Shown here: in pieces, positions 20,474 to 32,383 of the stretch
Position numbering within the stretch: position 1 is the first letter of the stretch
Layout: each line of letters opens with the position of its first letter
Assembly (NCBI RefSeq): GCF_004379255.2
Contig: NC_056040.1
Span: forward strand, 1,716,257-1,780,256
Origin: Salvia splendens
Taxonomy: Eukaryota; Streptophyta; Magnoliopsida; Lamiales; Lamiaceae
DNA: 64,000 bases
Direction: 5' to 3'
Program-made: the position numbers and the translations under genes
Notes under the pieces: model-generated
What the model saw: the letters and a program-made list of their open reading frames with translations, nothing else
Told to the model about the DNA's origin: nothing
The model's database searches: none

Positions 20474-20703
20474 TACTTCCTCTATCCCATGTTATTCTCA
20501 TTTTTTATTTTGACTTGTTCCAAACTACTTTCATTATTCTATTTTAAGTAAGTATTAGGGTATTTTATATTAAAGTACATTAAGTGTTATTTTATTAAAT
20601 GATCCATCATTACATCTAGAATACTAATTTAATTACACTAAAAAACAATCTCAAATTTACGGTTTAAAATGAAAAGTGCGGAAAACATGGGATGGAGGGA
20701 GTA
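20474..20703. mobile_element. Stowaway-like MITE
   Basis: Left end tacttcctctatcccatgtt and right end aacatgggatggagggagta form an inverted repeat of about 20 bp bounded by TA. The interior is non-coding and AT-rich. Confidence 0.75.
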
Positions 20704-21418
20704 TGATGAGGAAGCAAACGAAAGGGTTGACGAATCAGATGTATGCGGGTACGTGCTTCGAAATTCAACAACATCCCCATTTGAACTCGATTCAATGTTG
20801 GGTATTCGTACTCGATCTATCATGTTTTTCTCCAAAAATACACACGTATATAAAAATACCAATATTTTATTTGCATAAAGAATCAACTGAAATCGTTTGA
20901 TTAAATTAACACAATTTGATAAATTAGATTGGGATTAATCCATCAAAAAGGGTTAAAATTAATAAAGTTATTTAAATTGGGGCTAGATTCCGTCGGTTAA
21001 CCTCTTATTATTTTTTAGGAAAAGACAAACTTTATCAATGCCGTGTTTGGCTGGTTAAAGAAATAGAATTGTTGGAAAATTTTTGTCTTTTCCAATATAA
21101 TAAAATTGTCCTAGAAACATATTCATATTTTTGTAAATGAAACAAACATGATTCCAATATGTGCACTTTTTCATTAGACACAACATTTAAATATTGATAG
21201 CAATCACCAGCCCGCAACTGGTGGCTTCGTATTCTCAGGATATTTAAAACATTATTTTTAATAACTTATAGGCTCTGATAATTTAACAAATATAAATATT
21301 AAAATTTATAAAATTGTCAAGTTATTTAGACAACTGAGCTTGATGGTTAGTAATATAAATACTAGTACTTGCTAAAGAGAGAAAGAAAATAATTGGAAAT
21401 ATAAATGTTGCTTTTATA

Positions 21419-21486
21419 AATTTTATTAATCTTATGAATAAGTGTCAAATCAAATTTTATTAAACTTATGAATAAGTGTCAAATCA
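21419..21486. repeat. 34-bp tandem duplication
   Basis: Two units (21419-21452 and 21453-21486) share aattttatta.. and ttatgaataagtgtcaaatca, differing by one base. Confidence 0.85.
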
Positions 21487-22974
21487 TCATCTCTTTCACC
21501 GATCGCAATAGTAAATACCAAAGATAATAAAAAAAATTCAGCAATGGAAATAGGTAGTCAAAAACTTGATATTATAAATAACAATTTTAGAACTTAATAG
21601 ACAAAGTTTGGCAACTGATAAGTGGGAATAGTATATTCTCTCACTTATATTAATTCATTCAATATATACCATATTGGATTAGACATAAAGCATGTGGAAA
21701 AAGGCCACATAAAAGACACCTTTCGAGTGAAGGCATGGCAAATCCAATGGTGCAATAGAAGAAAATAGAATAATTTTATTAGACTCATAAAAAAATACTT
21801 GAAAATCCATATATATATGTATAGCTATAGTATCTAATTATTAGTTATATGTATGCCTTTATTCAACCAATTATTGTGAATCGTTTGCGCTTTTACCAAA
21901 ACTCTACTCAAACTCTTTTATTTTGCTTTTGACTTATTAGTTTCTTTGGAAAGCAACCTCCTACCTTTCTCCATTAATAAATGCCCCACTTCCATACAAT
22001 ACTATTTATTATTGTGTCGTAATTTAACGTTACATTATAAATGATTGTGTAATTTTTTATACGTATATATTTTATATAGTATATGTACTTATATGATTAT
22101 GTGTGTGTAAATTGTTAATTAAGCATAATAATGGAAGATGTTAAAAATTTGCAATGATGGTAAGGTATGTGAACATCAAAAAATAAAATTAAAATTAAGA
22201 ATATAATCGACAATGGTGTGACAAAAGGCTAATCTAAGATAATGACAAACACCATTTTCTTTGCACTTTTATAACTAATTGAGCACCTATTTTTCTTCCC
22301 TAGTATCATTATTTGAGCACCAATTTCATAACCGATTTGATTATTTGATTTGGTATCCAACTTCACACGCACATAGTATAATTTTTAGTATGTTCATGAA
22401 ACACTCCAAGTTAAAAAAAATGATAACTAGGGAGTAGAATATTAATGCACAAACAACTAAAAATATGAATATCAACGAGAATGCAACCAATGTTACGTTT
22501 AGATAAAACCAAACGCTTTATTTAAAATCAACAAAAATACAGTTTTCCACCAAATAAAGGAATTATAATAAGAAATTAAGGATAATATAGATAATTTTTA
22601 TGTATAGCTACAGGAGCATTTATTCTATTAAAAATCACTAGAGTTAAAGAGAATATAAGCATATAAACAAAAAATATTTTAGAATTATCGATCCACCAAC
22701 CTCATCCACTAGATAAGAATGACAAGTAAATTTTATTTTTTCTACTTAATGGTAATCAAATTATAATGAAACACGAAATAATCAAATCTTGTTCTTCAAG
22801 AACAACTACTAAAAAGGCCAAAAATTGAAGATAAATTACATAAATTGCAGCAAAATTATATGCTACCAAGTACCAACAAGCCAATAAATTATTGGTGCTA
22901 CTTTGTTTCCCTTTTGTAAATCACAAATCAATGAATATATTCAATTAGTGATAAAAAAGACTAAACTTTACTAG

Positions 22975-25104
22975 CTAGACCAAGTCTAGTCCGCCGCCGC
23001 CGCCGATGAAGCTACATTCCGACGAGGTGGTGGAGATTGTGATCATCCCATTCAAATCCGACACACTATCTTGCAATGTCAACAACAATTGTGATGTAGT
23101 AAAGCTCATTGTTGGCCTAGTGTTACTAGGCACAATGGGGACCTCAACATCCCCTAGTAGCATTTGCACCACGCCCCTCGCACTCGGCCTGAACATCGGG
23201 TCCGGGTGCGAGCAGGCGAGACCCACCTGCAGCACTCGCCCCATTGCCTCTTCGTCGTACTCCCTCCCGAGGCGCGGGTCGGCCGCGTCCATCAGCCGCC
23301 CGTCCCGATGCAAGCTCCACACCCACTCCACCAAGTTCACGCCCCTCCCGTCGAAAAATTCCTTCTCGATCGGCCTCCGCCCCGTCGCCACCTCTAACAC
23401 CACCGCGCCGTAGCTGAAAACGTCGGTTTTGTCGGTCGCCCGACCGGTTATGAGGTACTCGGGCGCGAGATACCCCATTGTCCCTGCCGCGGTCGTGGCG
23501 TCCGGGGACTTGTCGTGCTCGATTTGCCTGGCTAGCCCGAAATCACCTAACCTAGCGTTGAAAGCATCGTCGAGCATAATGTTGCTACTCTTCACGTCGC
23601 GATGGATAACTTGATTCTCGCATTCTTGGTGCAAGTACGCGAGGGCCGATGCAACCCCGGTCAAAATTTTGCGACGGTTCATCCACGTCAGCACGAAGGC
23701 GGGCTCAAATAAGGCTTTATCCAAACTCCCATTGGACATAAAGTCATAGACTAGTAAAATTTCACCCTTCTCGTGACACCACCCTTGTAGCCTAACTAGG
23801 TTCCTATGCCTAAGAGTTCCGATTATCGATAACTCGGACAAGAACTCGGTCGTCCCCTGCCCGGTGTGGCTGCACCGCTTCACCGCGACAGCGCAGCCCG
23901 TCTCGGGCAAAATCCCCTTATAAACCGTGCCGAATGCGCCGTTACCGATTATCTGATCCGAATCAAAACCCTTAGTAGCTAATTTCAGATCCCTATAGCT
24001 GAATTCCTTGGGCATTTTGATCACATCCGAAGCAAAATATTCCCTTTTCTCCCCTTTCTTGAATTTCTTCTTATAGATCCATATGAACCCAACGGCGCAT
24101 AATCCCAAGAAGAACGCCCCCGCCGTCGCGACCCCGGCCACCGCGCCGGGGCACATTGAGCCGTGGCATTTGCCGCCTCCTCTCGCCGCCTTGCGCGCTG
24201 CCGTCACATTGTGTGCCTCGGGTGCGGGGGACGGCGGCGGCGGGATGGAAGTTTCCGGCGTCAATGGAAATTCCAGCGGTGACGATGGCGGCGAATCCTC
24301 AGGGGCCGGCGCCGGCGGCGAGCCAAGACTCGGCCCGTCGTCGTCGAACGAGGATCGGAAGCTCCACCACTCGATCGTGTGAGCCTCGGTGCTCCCCTGA
24401 GTCGACCCGGAGAATCCGACGTACACCGAGTCACCCGGGATAGACTCGCCGAGATCGATTTCCGCCGCAATCACCGCCTCCTTCGGCTTCCGATTCGACA
24501 GCGAGACGTACACCCGGATCGACCGAGTCGACCCGGTGTAATCCACCCACGAGTTGATCGAATCGCCGCTCCTCAGCTCGACGCCGATGGACTCGAGATC
24601 GACCGACTGAGTCGACACGACCGAGCCGACATCCAGCCCGACGTGGTTGCCGTTGATGTCGCCCAATCCGGCGTCCATCGCGGTGTCGAACTCCACCGCG
24701 ACAACGCCGTAGGGGTCGCCGGCGGTGGTGATGAAGCCGAGGAATTCGCCGGCGTCGCCGACGGCGGCGGCGTCGGGGGAGACGACGAAGGCGAGGCCGC
24801 CGCCGACGGAGGAGGGGTTGAGGTTGCGGACGGAGAAGGAGAAGAAGGTGGAGAAGCTGGCGGTGAGGTTGGAGGAGCGGCGGCGGAAGGGGATGGGGTC
24901 GGAGTAGAGGAGGCGGCCGGCGCCGGAGCTCGGGACGCCGAGGTCGCGGGTGAGGCGGACGGTGGCGTTGGTCCAGTGGGCCTCGCCGAGGAGCTTCACT
25001 TTGGAGAATGTGAGAGTTCCGAAGTCGAATTGGATCGCCGCCGCCGCGGAGAGGAGGAGAAGGATGACGGAAGCGAATTGGAATTCGACGGGAAGTGAAG
25101 TCAT
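22975..25104 (-). CDS. LECRK-VIII: L-type lectin-domain receptor kinase, clade VIII
   Basis: An intronless 709-residue receptor kinase. A signal peptide spans about 1-23 and a legume-lectin domain about 24-252, with AVEFDT and a GDINGNHVGLDV block near 136-158. A Pro/Ser-rich linker is at about 258-298, and one transmembrane helix at about 320-344 is followed by KKKFKKGEKR. The kinase domain (about 385-655) has GNGAFG (387-392), catalytic Lys409 in AVAVK, HRDVKSSN (501-508), DFG (521-523) and APE (547-549), so it should be active. The KCHGSMCPGAV juxtamembrane block and IKMPKEFSYRDLK place it in clade VIII. These plasma-membrane receptors act in immunity and abiotic-stress signalling; the ligand is not predictable. 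The coding DNA is strikingly GC-rich, especially in its 5' half. The frame starts at the first ATG before the signal peptide. Confidence 0.95.
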   Translation of the reverse strand: MTSLPVEFQFASVILLLLSAAAAIQFDFGTLTFSKVKLLGEAHWTNATVRLTRDLGVPSSGAGRLLYSDPIPFRRRSSNLTASFSTFFSFSVRNLNPSSVGGGLAFVVSPDAAAVGDAGEFLGFITTAGDPYGVVAVEFDTAMDAGLGDINGNHVGLDVGSVVSTQSVDLESIGVELRSGDSINSWVDYTGSTRSIRVYVSLSNRKPKEAVIAAEIDLGESIPGDSVYVGFSGSTQGSTEAHTIEWWSFRSSFDDDGPSLGSPPAPAPEDSPPSSPLEFPLTPETSIPPPPSPAPEAHNVTAARKAARGGGKCHGSMCPGAVAGVATAGAFFLGLCAVGFIWIYKKKFKKGEKREYFASDVIKMPKEFSYRDLKLATKGFDSDQIIGNGAFGTVYKGILPETGCAVAVKRCSHTGQGTTEFLSELSIIGTLRHRNLVRLQGWCHEKGEILLVYDFMSNGSLDKALFEPAFVLTWMNRRKILTGVASALAYLHQECENQVIHRDVKSSNIMLDDAFNARLGDFGLARQIEHDKSPDATTAAGTMGYLAPEYLITGRATDKTDVFSYGAVVLEVATGRRPIEKEFFDGRGVNLVEWVWSLHRDGRLMDAADPRLGREYDEEAMGRVLQVGLACSHPDPMFRPSARGVVQMLLGDVEVPIVPSNTRPTMSFTTSQLLLTLQDSVSDLNGMITISTTSSECSFIGGGGGLDLV

Positions 25105-26878
25105 GACTAGAAATTGGAAGGGTGCATTGTATTTTGGGTTTATTGATTTGAGATGAAGAGAGGGGAAGGATTAAATCTAGTTTGAGAGAGAAAGAGAGAG
25201 TGAGGATAGAAGTAGCAGACTGAAGGTGAAGGCCTCGTGTCTAAATTTCTTACACAGTTTATGTGGAAAGATGGAGACAGCGCACCCAATTTTTTTATAA
25301 CACAAATTGATGAATAAATATAACTCTATGTGTGGGGTTTAATAAGTTTAATAACATGTAAATGCTGTGTCAGATTATGCTAAATCAGGTTTCAATATTT
25401 TGTCATTTTGTGGGATTATAATCTTGTGTCGTGATTTGTAGATGGAATGAAATTTCATTGCAGCAATAGGCGATTTCGTCACATCCCCACCCTCCGGCCC
25501 AACATCATGTGAGGGGTTCAATCAGAGTACACAGTAGCCCATTAAGGGGAGACCTTAACCTACTGGCTGCCAGAAGACCATCTCTCAAGGCCTCAATACT
25601 TGTGCCTGAGAGATGGAAACAACTACATGGCAGTGGTGGGATTCGAACCCAGACTCATTGCAGCAAGAAATATCCATTCGTTGACAACTGCGTTCCCCCT
25701 GCGGGCCATGGAATGAAATTCATGTTTGATGTATTGAGTCATTGAGAGTATAGAAGAAATTTGAATGTATTACAAATATAATTTAATTAATACAGTACTT
25801 TATTTGTCCTAATAGAAATATTTTATTTTGAGCACTTATTTTTAAAAAATGATAATAAATATTTAAAGTGAAGAAATAATAAGGTAAAAGAGTGAATAAA
25901 TAGTTAAAAATAGAGTAAGGTAAGAGACTGTATAAAAGAAATTTGAATATGTTAAAAAAATATAATTTAAAATATTACTCTATGTGTGGGATTTAATAAG
26001 TTTAATACTTCGACCAAGGAAGATGACTTGTTCTTTGGATAGTACGAGATTTTATATAGTTTTATTTTGTGTTAAGTGGAAAAATAAAGTAAAAGAGATG
26101 GTTAGTGATAAATGTATTTCTATTTTTACTATTGAGTCATCTTAGTTGGAAGTGACCAAACGAGAAAGTTTCTCATCTTCGACGGAATAAAGAGAGTACT
26201 TTTTATGTCCCATCTTATTTTTATGCCCCAATTAAGATGGTGCATTTCTTGATCGGTATAGAATTTAGTAGTTAATGGTTAACGTGTTTAATTAGAGAGG
26301 GAAAAAGTGAAGGTAATTATTAAAAATAGAATAAGAGAAATGAATATTCTTTTAATTGAAAAAAACTGATTTGAGTCTATAAATTATCTAAAAAGAATTG
26401 TTTTATCATTTTTAAAAATAGAAATGAGTCACGACTCACACGCCGGGAGTAATGTGAAGAGAAAAAAAATATGCAGTTAAATGTATTAATGACAAATTTA
26501 CCCTTTTCAAAGATAGAAATTTGAAATCTTTTAGTATGAGATTAGAAAATGAAAAGTAAGATATTTTTGGGACTAATAGAGTTTTAACATTGATATTTTA
26601 TTCTCTTTTTTTGCTGATAAACGTTTTACTCTTTCTCGTATTGATTTTATGAAATATGAAGAAACATAGATGAAAAATGTTAGTAGAACGTGGGCACCAT
26701 TATTATACTACACCGTATTAGATTTATAAGTAAATGTGAGCGAAATTTATTAATACAATATAAAATTTATTTAATCAAATATACTTAAAAGTGAAATAAT
26801 AGTATGTAAATGGATATCACACAATATAAAATGAGACATAGTAACAAACAAATGAAATATACTACTACTGTCTATTAA
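25105..26878. other. promoter and intergenic region with a SINE-like repeat
   Basis: Upstream of the lectin kinase there is a GA-rich leader (about 25150-25205). A tRNA-derived repeat candidate (25470-25712) and AT-rich DNA follow. No gene is seen. Confidence 0.5.
25470..25712 (-). repeat. tRNA-derived SINE candidate
   Basis: The minus strand contains a good polymerase III B box (GGTTCGAATCCCACC) about 70 bases from a GC-rich start. A non-coding, GC-richer body follows, containing internal inverted motifs (ctctcaaggcctcaatactt...gcctgagag). The base composition is unlike the AT-rich flanks. No A box or target duplication could be fixed by eye. Confidence 0.4.
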
Positions 26879-27832
26879 GAGCAACCACAACCGTGCTCTT
26901 GCCAGCGGCACGGTTGTGGGCCCGGGCGGTACTATTCATGCCTGCTCTCGGGCAAGAGCACAACACCCACAATTGTGCTCTTCCGCAAGGACGAGCACAA
27001 TTAATTTAATATTCAATTAAACATAAACATTTCCATAATACTAAAATTCATTAAAAACATAAATAATATTACAAATGACAAATAAAATAAAAAACGACAT
27101 AATTAAAATCCTAAAAATTAAAAATTACATAATTAAAATGCTAAAAATTAAAAAAACCACTACTCGTTGCCGAATTTCGCCTGAACAAGCGCTTTGACAT
27201 GCGAAAACGGCGCCTGAAGTATTCTGCCGGAAACCGCGGCTGGTCGGCAAAGTAGTCGGCAACGAGCCTTTCGTGGGCTCCCTCCCGGTCACGATGGATG
27301 TAGCACCGATTTGATCTGGTTCGTTGAGGAGGAGGAGCGGGGGTATTCGCCGCGACATATGCTTCGTAAGCGGCACGATGTTGTTCGTAGTATTCTTGTT
27401 CTTCGCGTTCCGCTTCCGCCATAATATGGGTGAAATCCATTTGAGGTTTTGAATGAGGGATGAATGTGTTGATAATTTGTATGAGAATTTTAAGAATGAG
27501 AGATGAATGAGAGATGAATTGATGTGATAAATTGATGATGAATGTGTGTATTTATAGATGATTTTGGGGGGGGGGGGAAAACTCAAAAAAATTCAGAAAA
27601 ATGGGAAAAAACGGCCATATTTTTGGGATTTGGAAATTTTTTTTAATCATTATATATAATTTAAAAACAATTTTTAAAATAAAAAAAATAATTCAAAGGC
27701 AACGGCTATGCCGTTGCCCAATCATAAGCCGCCACGTCGCCGTGCCAGCGGCTCGAGCGCAGCGGCGGCGGTCCTCGTCCTCGCCGTTGGCACGAACGGC
27801 GGACTTCACTCCAACCACCGTTGTGGATGCTC
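26879..27832 (-). mobile_element. internally deleted PIF/Harbinger element
   Basis: The ends are GAGCAACCACAACCG on the left and the complement of GAGCATCCACAACGG on the right, the terminal repeat seen in many plant Harbinger elements. T(A/T)A trinucleotides flank both ends. The 954-bp element has GC-rich subterminal ends with many copies of GTGCTC/GAGCAC and an internal palindrome (caacggctatgccgttg near 27700). It encodes only the N-terminal part of the transposase on the minus strand, so it is non-autonomous. Confidence 0.75.
27141..27440 (-). pseudogene. truncated Harbinger transposase N terminus
   Basis: A 99-residue frame with an acidic head (AEREEQEYYEQHRAAYEAY), then IHRDREGAHERLVADYF and FPAEYFRRRFRMSKRLF. 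These match the N-terminal block of plant HARBI1-type DDE transposases. The full protein would be about 400 residues or more. Here the block runs straight into RNSATSSGFFNF and a stop, so the catalytic DDE domain is missing. Confidence 0.8.
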
Positions 27833-29734
27833 TTAAGAAAATATCACTCCATATTTTTCTGTTTTTATCTTATTAAAGATTTTATACTTTTATTTTTCTC
27901 TTATTTATAGTACTATTAATCTAAGTACTCTTTCTCATTTCATTAATATATTTAATTATATTTTCTTTATTTAATGTAACATTTTTTAAAATCTCTATGG
28001 CTGCCGCCAAGTGCAATATATATATTTTTTTGGAATGGAGGAAGTAAGATTTAGGATTCCATAATATATATCGAATAATAGAGAATTAAATTAAATACTT
28101 CTATTTTATAGAAAAATGATGAAACGAGTGATAATTAATGAGGGAATTTTTTGACAGAATTTAAGACATCAATAAAAGTGAAGTTTTTTTTGTCATTTTT
28201 ACAAATTTCAGACCTCGGTTTTTGCAAATGGGAAGCACTTTTTTTTTACTTCTGTGATTTTGTCTGTAAATCACACAGATGTTGGGCCCCACTCAACAAC
28301 TATACTTATTTTTCTGGTTACTTAATTTGATTTAAGTATTTTTAATGCAATATTTATGACTACTTTTTATTGAGTGACCAATAAAAAGTAAAAGAGAAAT
28401 AAATTTTAACTTCAGTACAGCCATTTTCCAATGTATTTCATTCTTTCAATTCTATATGTACAAAAGTAGTATACTTACTTAGCAGTGCTAAATGGCAATA
28501 TTAATGGCAACCACACAATTTTAATAAGCATGTGGTGTATCACTGCAATGACAAATACTTAATAAAATTAATTAAAAGTTGAAAATTTGCAAGGAACAAT
28601 TTATTTTTGTAAACAATTTATGGGTGGTAATGTTGCTGTAGCTTGGAAAACTTATCTATACTACAAGTATGCCCAGCGTTACATATTTATAGATAATCAA
28701 CTTTCAAGATTTTGTGAATGAGACTTTGTTTAGTAATAATAATACTAATAAATAGGAACCAAGATATTTAAGATCCGTAATTTAAGCTTTGCTAATTGCT
28801 AGAGAGTGAACTTGGATTGAAAGAATCTTTTTTTTAGTATATGCCATATATACTTCAGGGTAAACGAATAATGCAGAGGATTTAGTTTCAAATAAAATAC
28901 TAGGTGTATATTTACTAATCACCTTTTGTAACAAGCTTTATTTGCACTTTAACTAAAAGTGTTGTTTAAGAAAATTACAACACGGGACCAAAGTTCAAAA
29001 TGTTCCTTTGATTCTTTAATTTATTTTGGAAATTAATTGAGAGAGATGTGAAGAAAATAAAAAAAACAAGTAACAACTAACAAAAGGGAGGAAACATTTA
29101 TGACCACTTTAATATTCTTTGGTTGTTAAAATATGAAGAAATAAAGTTTAATTAATAGGCAATTATGGGAAAAGGCATAATTTTAGAATATATGAGTGAA
29201 GTCAAAGATTAAGAGTATCAACGATTTGCCATAGTCTATCTCGCTTTTCAATTTAAGTATATAAATAAGTATGTCCAATCTATATAAGACATTTCTAACA
29301 TGCCAATTTGGTTGTAGTATTATTTTAAAAAAATTAATGATTTTTTAAAATTTCCATTCTCTACGAATTTTGATTAATATAAGTGTACTTTTCGACTAAT
29401 GTGCTAAACAAGTTGTAACTAAACTTACAAAACCCATTAATAACTGTTATTCAATAACCAACAATTAATTAAAAATCACCAAAATGAAAAAAGAGGACCA
29501 TTTTCTAAACATCACATGTTTTTTTTAAAAAACATTTAGTCTCATTCTATACACAATAAAGCACATACTTTTTTATTTTTTTAATGTAACATTTTCCTAA
29601 ATACTTATATAAATGTGTGATTTGCGTCTCCATTGTTGAGTAACACCCGATGTGTGATAGGTTTGTACTCATCGTCCATACTATTTCATCAGATGTAGAA
29701 TCTACAAGACCAGCCTAGTCGGATATTCCGACCA
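27833..29734. other. AT-rich intergenic DNA
   Basis: 1.9 kb with no supported gene, RNA or clear repeat. It has several long A/T runs and is probably the downstream flank of the DUF1685 gene. Confidence 0.5.
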
Positions 29735-30860
29735 TCAAGACTCTTGGTGGACGGTTGCTGCGACCGTTCGAGCCCAATCCTTCAAGTGCTTCTTCACCTT
29801 GTCCGAATCATTACAAACCCTCGAAATCCTTAAACTTAGTATCAATGGAGAATCTTGCAATTTCACAAGCCATGATTCTGACAAATATGGCATCATCAAT
29901 TTTTCTTCTCTCTCTTCATCAAGAATCTCTAAATCTTGATCATCTTGAGATTTGATTCGTTGCAATCCAGGGATCAAGCTAATGACATGGCTGCTTAAGT
30001 TGTGTTTTTTAAAAACAAACCCTAAATCCATGAACCCTTTCACTTCTTGAAGCTCGAGATCGACTAAGCTTCGAGATTTCCTCATTGATGTTATTGTTGT
30101 TGGTGAAGATGAGTGAGATTTAGTAGAAGTAGTAGTAGTTTCTTCACTTTCTTGTCTCTTGTTCTCCATCTTTAAATATCATAAAAAAAAAGATATATGA
30201 GAGACAAAGAAAGAGAGAGAGAGTTGTTTAGTGCTGGCTTTTTTGACCGAGTAAAAATGCTCAAAGTCGAGAACTAGCGAGCGAGACCAATAAAAACGGT
30301 GACAATCCAATTAAACAGCACCAATAAATACAAGAACGACATAGTAGAAGCTAAACAAAAAGACAAAATTTGCAAAAAAATCAGTTCGTCTATCTTCTTT
30401 AGCAAATATATCGATCTTGCAACACATGCTACTCAGACACCGATACAAGTAAAGATGTGTTTAGTGCTAGTTTTTTCAATGAGGAAAGATGAGGAATTGG
30501 CGAAACATAAATGGTGACAATCCAAACAGTACAGAATAATTATATAGATTATATGGCTTGACAGAAGAACAACAAAAGCTTAACAAAAGACAAAAATCAC
30601 AAATATATCGAACTTGCACATATAGCCGACAACACAATCTCCTCAAACATGAAGACCTAAACTGCGCCAATCGACATAAACTAGTTAATTACCTCTGAGG
30701 ATGCTACCGGAGGAGATGATGAAGAGATTTCTTGGTTTGACACTATGACTGAAATTTGGGAGATGTTTTTTGTTGGTGATTTTGATGAAGTAACAATCTG
30801 GTGAAACCAAAGTAGATCCATGGCCTCAAATGGGCACACTACACATTTCTCTGCAGCCAT
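29735..30860 (-). CDS. DUF1685 family protein, two exons
   Basis: Exon 2 (29735-30169) carries the DUF1685 core: KSRSLVDLELQEVKGFMDLGF, SHVISLIPGLQRI and a C-terminal KVKKHLKDWARTVAATV helix. A likely exon 1 lies at 30693-30860 (56 codons). It starts MAAEKCVV and contains MDLLWFHQIV, like the short LFDSxWF-type heads of other family members. It ends in a strong donor (CAGAG|GTAATT). The acceptor is AG|ATGGAG at 30170, the phase is kept, and the joined protein has 200 residues. Without exon 1 the protein would start at the ATG at 30169 with 144 residues. DUF1685 proteins are plant-specific and of unknown function. The 523-bp intron contains a degenerate duplication. Confidence 0.65.
30223..30625. 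repeat. degenerate tandem duplication inside the DUF1685 intron
   Basis: Two diverged units begin at gtttagtgctggcttttt (about 30223) and gtttagtgctagtttttt (about 30458). They share ggtgacaatccaa, agaagcnnaacaaaa-gacaaaa and caaatatatcgancttgca landmarks in the same order. Confidence 0.65.
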
Positions 30861-31881
30861 GGGAGTCGGTTCGATGAAGGTGAAGATGAAGACAAGTTGT
30901 ATATATGGTGTCCTAACAAAGGAGTGATGCAAGTGGGGAAGTATGAGGTGAGAAACTATGTGTTTTGGTGAATCAAGAGAATGTGGTATTGAGTAAGGGA
31001 GCCTTTCTTCCCCACATATTTCCAACATGTGGAATGACTATTTTGGACATGGTCATGTTTCAAGAGTTGATAAGAACAAAACAATCTATGGTGTGAAACA
31101 CTTAGGGTTGTGTGTGACATTTTGTGTATGTGTGATGTGTCCAATTTATTGAGTGTGGCATTCATCAAGACAGATAGATAGTATGGGATAGGGAGAGTTT
31201 CATGGTTGTGGTTTGTCAGAATTAATTCAGCATTCATGGTCGGAGCCATTTCTATTTCTCTACACCGTGATGGATACATCTATATTATCATCAACCAATT
31301 GTTTTACATGTGAGCTTATTGGCTACATGAAAATTTTGTAGCAACTTGGTTGATAAACTTTAAAGAATACTCAATATAGTAGTAATTGAATACAATGCAA
31401 ATTACTAAAAAAAGTATCATCAAATTTCATATAATTCTGGTTTGTCTCGTCAGCAAGAAAGACCGGAGAATTAAGAATAAATCCAAAAAGTTCATGGTTT
31501 TAGTGGCTGATTTTCAGAGTTACGAGATTAATCAGAATTTGACTAAACTTTATAATTTTTTTGATAATTTGTAACTAATTTTTTTTTTCATTTGAAAAAA
31601 ATTTATATTTATTCTTTTTCTATAATACTACTGATTGAGGTGTATAATATATCCACGACACCTAAGTATGCAACGCTTTTCGAATCAAAAGCATGTAAAT
31701 ACTCTACTGAATTTCGATACATCATACCAAGGAGTAATTAATTACAAGAGAGAGATCGTATAATAAAGGATATCACAGTCAAATCTACTACACCTCACCA
31801 CATATTATATTATGCATCGATGCAAGAATCGTAATTTGGTCAACATTTGTAGATAAAATAATAGAAATAAATATATAAAAT

Positions 31882-31953
31882 GGGCATTTGGTCTAGTGGT
31901 ATGATTCTCGCTTAGGGTGCGAGAGGTCCCGAGTTCAATTCTCGGAATGCCCC
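31882..31953 (+). tRNA. tRNA-Pro(AGG)
   Basis: A 72-base cloverleaf. GGGCATT pairs with AATGCCC and the discriminator is C. The D arm contains the A box, the anticodon arm is CTCGC-TTAGGGT-GCGAG with AGG in the loop, and the T arm CCGAG-TTCAATT-CTCGG holds an intact B box. A T run (from 31956) follows as the polymerase III terminator. All stems are intact, so it is probably functional. Confidence 0.95.
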
Positions 31954-32175
31954 TATTTTTTAGTTCTTTTTTCAATTTGCACTATTGGGCCCTCATCTAA
32001 GAAAAATGGCCCAATTAATTGTATACATTGGGCAATCATTTTTAGGCTTCAATTTCTATGATCCATTGCTATTATTGGATTTTACAAAAGCTAAATCGCC
32101 AATCAACTCTCATCTTCAACCTTGCTCATTGTTTCATTCAACTTATTGAATTTTACAAAAACTTTTATAGTTTTA

Positions 32176-32383
32176 TACTTCCGTCGTCTCATAAGAGATT
32201 GCATGCTTGGGAAATGACACGGAACTTTAGGAGATGTTATTTTATGTGTTAGGTGGAGAAAGAAAATAGTACATTTATATTAATGGGAGAAATAGTTTTG
32301 TTCTAAAAAAGAAACTATGACATCTTTTGTGAGATAAACTAAAAAGGAAAGTGTGATATTTATTATAGAACGGAGGGTGTATA
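32176..32383. mobile_element. degenerate Stowaway-like MITE
   Basis: The left end tacttccgtcgtctcataag and the right end ...agaacggagggtgta are imperfect versions of the CTCCCTCCGT terminal repeat, about 205 bp apart. Confidence 0.5.

Larger units (their letters stand above)
17563..22974. other. long intergenic AT-rich region
   Basis: 5.4 kb with no gene I can support. It holds a dispersed repeat pair (18794-18870 and 19430-19505), a MITE (20474-20703) and a 34-bp tandem duplication (21419-21486). Open frames near 18190-19370 and 20638-20900 have no recognisable domains, and some lie inside the MITE. Confidence 0.55.

Noticed and set aside
24379..25098. 239-codon plus-strand frame opposite the lectin kinase
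   Set aside because: It is an antisense shadow produced by the GC-rich codon use of the kinase gene; the composition is low-complexity (Gly/Glu/Ala).
30681..31028. 115-codon minus-strand frame considered as a separate gene
   Set aside because: Only its last third, from the ATG at 30860, looks coding, and it fits better as exon 1 of the DUF1685 gene.
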